Origin: Rhodamnia argentea
Lineage: Eukaryota; Streptophyta; Magnoliopsida; Myrtales; Myrtaceae
NCBI RefSeq assembly: GCF_020921035.1
Contig: NC_063152.1
Span: 16,878,001-16,942,000, forward strand
Direction: 5' to 3'
DNA: 64,000 bases
Shown here: positions 60,071 through 64,000 of the stretch, piece after piece
Numbering within the stretch: the first letter of the stretch is position 1
Layout of the letters: each line of letters begins with the position of its first letter
Translations under genes and position numbers: made by a program
Notes under the pieces: model-generated
The model's database searches: none
Told to the model about the DNA's origin: nothing
Seen by the model: only the letters and a program-made list of their open reading frames with translations

Positions 60071-62552
60071 TTTTCGGATGAACGCTCTTTAGATGATCTT
60101 CAACTCATGAGAAATGGTTAGCCATAATCTTTTACTTCTTTCGATTCCTAGCACGACACTCCACTTTCTTTTTTACTCTGTTAAATCGTGCGAGGTAATT
60201 ATGTCAAGATGGTGATAATTTTGCCTAGCCATCAACTACTCCCTTTCTAATATGAAATTAAAAGGAAACAAATAATGAGCAATGAAAGAACTAATGGAAT
60301 TAGGCTCTCTTCCGGATTTGATGATCACAATCAAAGGTTTCTGGGTTGCGGATCTGATTATCCTAAACCATGTATAGGCTTAGAAGTGACTGAATAATAA
60401 GAGGAGAGGAAGCTAACGATAATGCCCTGTAACGATGTGTCTGGCTGAGACAGTGCCTAGACTCAATTCCCTATCCACCTGAGGGAGTTTTGGGTCCACC
60501 AAGTATCAGAAAGACTATCAGACCAAACAAATCTCAAGGGACTCTTGAAATGTGTACTCTTTGCCAAAGAAATGCATTCGAGTCGTGATTCCGACATGGA
60601 GAATCCACTAAGAATGTTAACTATAGAGCATACTTGGTTTAACTTGGTCCTTTATGAAGTGGGATGGCATGTTATTTCATCACATCACATGAGCGGATTT
60701 CAAGGGTTGAGACTTCAGTTACTCGTCTCTCTGATACAAGACAACACAATTGACATGACCAACAATGAGTAAAGCAGAGGGATTCAATGGATGCAAGGAT
60801 GAAAAAGCAGAGAGCAGAAAAGAGACTGGAATTCGGGAAAAGCACACTTATTTTAGGATAAGAGGATTAAACATATGCTTGAGACATGTTTTTACTTTGC
60901 CTGTAAGGCATCACCGAGGACTATTGTAAAGGACCCCATTATGCTTCTTTATGGTGTCAACATGATCATGCTTATTATGTAAGTCTTTATTTTTAACCGA
61001 CATTGAGCTTCTTTTTTACATTAACCGGTGTTCATCTTTGAAGATCATGTCAGGACTTCGGTGGAAACCACTTCCTTTAGTTGCTCCTGCATAAGGTCAA
61101 GTGTTCATATTCGCTTGTTGTCAGGATGTGTTTGTTTCCAACTGTAAAACCGACTTCCCTAATGGCCCTCCTTCTGATAGGTATTTGGGCTTACTTCTTT
61201 CCTCCCTTTTTTCCTGAAATTGATGGCATTTTCATCTTGCCATTGCAATGTACCTATGTGATCAAGTCACATCTGGGTTGTCTCTCAAGAAAGGCACATC
61301 ATAGACGTATAGAAGGCAACTTGAGATGTTCTCCAAGATTTAGCCCGAGTATGCTCTTTTTTTTTTTTTGGCTACATTTTAGTCTGAGCATGTTCAAACC
61401 TGGGATAAAAGTTGGCAAGCCACTCGGGCAATATGATGAGACTTGTTGTGGTGTCTCATCAAAGGGTCTGTTTAGACATGCGACTTTTATGTTCGACCTA
61501 TGAGGATCGTGAAGAAGGGCATAATTGCTTTCTTATACAGTGCGCGATGTTGAAACATGCTGTGGACATGATTCTTCAGGTCATTATGTTTTTCATTTAC
61601 TTGTCTATGAAGTAAGCATTCTGTCATCTCCTTCAGCTCCAAGATGCTTCTTTTTTCACTTGTGGAGAAGTGCAGTAGATGCTGCTGCAGTGCACAGAGG
61701 TAACGTCCTTCTTGCAACAAAAGTTGAACTTACGAGGGATCCTTGTGTCTTCTCCTCACCCGCGCGATGAGCATACATTTACCCGTCTACACCAGTTTCG
61801 ATAATATCGTCCGGTATTTGTTCCTAGTAGCTTCATAGCCTTATTATTGGTGAAATCCCAAATATTGATTCAGCTGTCTGTGTGAACAATGCGCATTTTG
61901 TGAGGACCCGATTCTCGTTTATTTGTTTTCGATAGAGGATTGATTTCTCTCACATTTATAAACCAATCAGCAGTTTCTTCCAGAACCGATGTGGAATTGC
62001 CCCAACAATCTCCTCCTCACATATTGGATTCTGAGTCGGAGTTGCAACAACCAACAATCTTCCCTTCACACATTGGGCCTTGAGTTGGAGCCGTAACAAC
62101 TTAAGCTTTGATATCAATGTTGGGTGCTCTTCGATCTCTTTCATTCTAAAAGTTAGCTCTTTAAGATAAGATTTTTCTTTACACTTATAAATCGATCATC
62201 GGCCTCTTCTAGGACAACCTTATCAATTTTTATACTAGATGCTCGTATCAAAGAGGGCGTGCCGGTTCGGACTTCACGGCAATGCTATAAAGGATGAACC
62301 AAAGTATGGAGGTCGAAGGACAATTAAGACCTTTCCTTTTTGCTCTTGTTCCTTTCTTTGACAATCAATTGGCTCTCTTTTGGAGAAAAATCAGTGTGTT
62401 CCTAGACACATGTTGTGGGGGTTCCTGTATCACAGTTTAGTCTTCCATAATGCATCTCAATATCACAAGCTTTGTACATACTCTATTATAGAGCCGGTCC
62501 TCTTCTGATTCCTTCGCTCTGCTAAGGCTCAAAGTACAACATAAGCGATGCG
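60071..62552. other. FKBP16-4 3' region and gene-poor spacer
   Basis: I see no exon with family resemblance. A stretch near 61897-62230 (repeated phrases such as acaatctcctcctcacatattgg and acaatcttcccttcacacat, then gctttgatatcaatgttggg) looks like a dispersed repeat. The open frames at 61081-61770 have no recognisable domain. Confidence 0.45.
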
Positions 62553-63110
62553 TAGAGGTGTCAAATGGGTGGATCGAATCCGATTTGGATTGAATCGAAT
62601 ATGATCCGACCCATATTAACCCGTCTAACCCATTTTGACTTATATTTAATAACCCATACCGGACCGACCCAACCCGCAACCGATCCATCCCGACCCGAAC
62701 ACACTAATATTTTAGAAAAAATCTATGCAACTCATTTAACCTATTTTAAGCATGTATATATTATCCACATAAAAGTTCACATCAAATAAAAAAAGCAAAT
62801 TAAACAATAAAAAATTTAGTAAATCAAATAAAAAATAATATTACTTATAAAAATATAAAATTTAAATAAAAAAATATAAACTAATGAAGTTGAGCCTTTG
62901 AGGCCCATCAATAATTTGTGGATGGTGCAGGCCACATCCATTAGTCGAAAATGGGTTCTATGTGTGACCCATTTTTGACCCATCAAACTTAACTTCAAAT
63001 TTTTTGGATCCATTTTTAGTGGACTCTCTAAAAACTAACAATTCACATAGAACCCATTTTATATAAAATATGGATTAGAAATGGGTCATGGACCCATATT
63101 GACAACTCTA
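62553..63110. mobile_element. hAT-type MITE, 558 bp
   Basis: The left end is tagaggtgtcaaatgggt. The right end, reverse complemented, is tagagttgtcaatatgggt. The element is AT-rich with mirrored acccattttgac motifs, a widespread plant hAT MITE style. Flanking 8-mers (gcgatgcg and ccgacatg) share only 4 of 8 bases, so any duplication has decayed. No transposase. Confidence 0.8.
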
Positions 63111-64000
63111 CCGACATGGTTATACCGGCTAATCAAATGTTCTTTGTCGGGCGCCACACGGCACACCGAACGATAATCAATGTAAGAGTCTTTTTCTCCC
63201 AGTACAATGCACATATCCTTAAAGTGGATGTGCCATCAAAAATTAGGACGTTCGATGCGACTGCTAGTTCTCATGGATGATATCCAACGCTCCCTCGGAA
63301 TAACATGTTATTATCCGTCGGCATGTCGGTCGATAATAAAAAAAAAAATTGGTCATATTTTGTCAAAGCTTTACCAAATTGCAGAAAATGAGTATTTTTT
63401 TTTTTTTTTGGGGGTCAAAGCAGAAAATGATTTCACGGGTTGAACCATTTTGTTGCGCACAGTCGTCCCGTGACAGGTTGAAATCCTGCGGAGAGGTTGA
63501 TGATTTCCACAGATTGACGTTGGAAGGTGACGGATCAACCGCTGATGAGCGGGGTCGACCGGATTCTTTCCTACAAGTCCGCTTGGTATTTTTATTTACG
63601 ACGGAATACTAAGCAAATCATAAATTTTCACATTTTACAACACTAGGTACTTAGCTGCAGCAAAACTTTTGTAAGGCTTTCTGAAATGTCATCACTTCTG
63701 ATGACAAATTTTAATGTGGTTATTGCATGAAATATTAAACGTATAAAGCAGACCGTCGTAGAAAAAAAGAAAAAAAAAAGTTGCGTCTTTCATGACGTTT
63801 TGCCCTTGATTTCTACGGAGCGCCACCGAGTAATTTTGAAACATCGTAAAATGGCGAACTCCTCGTCTTACAGCATCACGACATTTCGCGAGAACCAGTT
63901 ACACCACATCGAAACATGTGATTTTTCTTAAAAATTTTTACAAATGTTTCATCTTATTTGAGTGTAGGACATCATGAATGCATTTTGTTTTTGTTTTACT
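63111..64000. other. Spacer to window end, nothing recognised
   Basis: AT-rich with T and A runs (63394-63409, 63761-63779). No exon, RNA gene or paired repeat could be supported. Confidence 0.5.

Noticed and set aside
61081..61770. Overlapping open frames downstream of FKBP16-4
   Set aside because: No domain, no convincing splice structure and no similarity that I recognise; treated as spacer.
1..64000. CRISPR array, bacterial defence island or gene cluster
   Set aside because: The genes are intron-split plant genes and the direct repeats are LTRs, duplications or microsatellites; nothing prokaryotic is present except the plastid-like scrap and possibly the organelle-like insert.

Overview
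The window is nuclear DNA of a flowering plant, most likely a eudicot. It holds intron-split genes with plant-only products (phloem lectin, chloroplast-targeted enzymes, exocyst EXO84, early-nodulin-like protein), long AT-rich spacers, microsatellites, and many plant transposons, one with an organelle-derived fragment nearby. I cannot name the species. There is no operon, CRISPR array or bacterial defence locus.

Layout. 1-3298 is the 3' portion of a very long LTR of a Tat/Athila-like Gypsy element, followed to about 4080 by another LTR-like remnant. 4081-8180 is a transposon graveyard: a degraded plastid ndhG fragment (5244-5456), a Mutator-like inverted-repeat element carrying a PPR-like fragment (about 6030-7720) with a small MITE inside it, and a 5'-truncated LINE with clear target-site duplications (7819-8165). 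The LCAT4-type phospholipase gene (+, 8676-17593, 11 coding exons) has a second inverted-repeat element in intron 6. Then come a small proline-rich protein gene (-, 18960-19773), a phytocyanin/early-nodulin-like gene (-, 20926-22151), a MITE-rich spacer, chloroplast inositol monophosphatase-like IMPL1 (+, 24563-31142, 10 exons), the zinc-knuckle RS-type protein CXIP4 (-, 33014-34024), a young MULE with a perfect 9-bp duplication (34986-35978), a PP2-A phloem lectin gene (-, 36904-38372), and exocyst EXO84 (-, 39312-47257, 7 exons) whose second intron holds an organelle-like insert. A complete but dead Copia (TNT1/Tork-like) element spans 48099-56201; a 2.6-kb Gypsy solo LTR sits inside its pol gene. 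A Pack-MULE-like element with an S-domain receptor-kinase fragment follows (about 56560-57470). Next is the plastid FKBP-type isomerase gene FKBP16-4 (+, 57573-60070), and finally a gene-poor stretch with an hAT-type MITE (62553-63110).

All exon structures were built by hand from splice signals and family similarity; each keeps an intact reading frame and totals a length expected of its family. The host genes are unrelated housekeeping or signalling genes, not a pathway. Their order is still informative: LCAT4, IMPL1, PP2-A and EXO84C homologues appear to lie in three separate Arabidopsis blocks, each with a PP2-A gene next to one of the others. The most notable material is the mobile DNA: nested retrotransposons dated by two exact 5-bp duplications, and several inverted-repeat MULE-like elements, two of which carry pieces of host genes.
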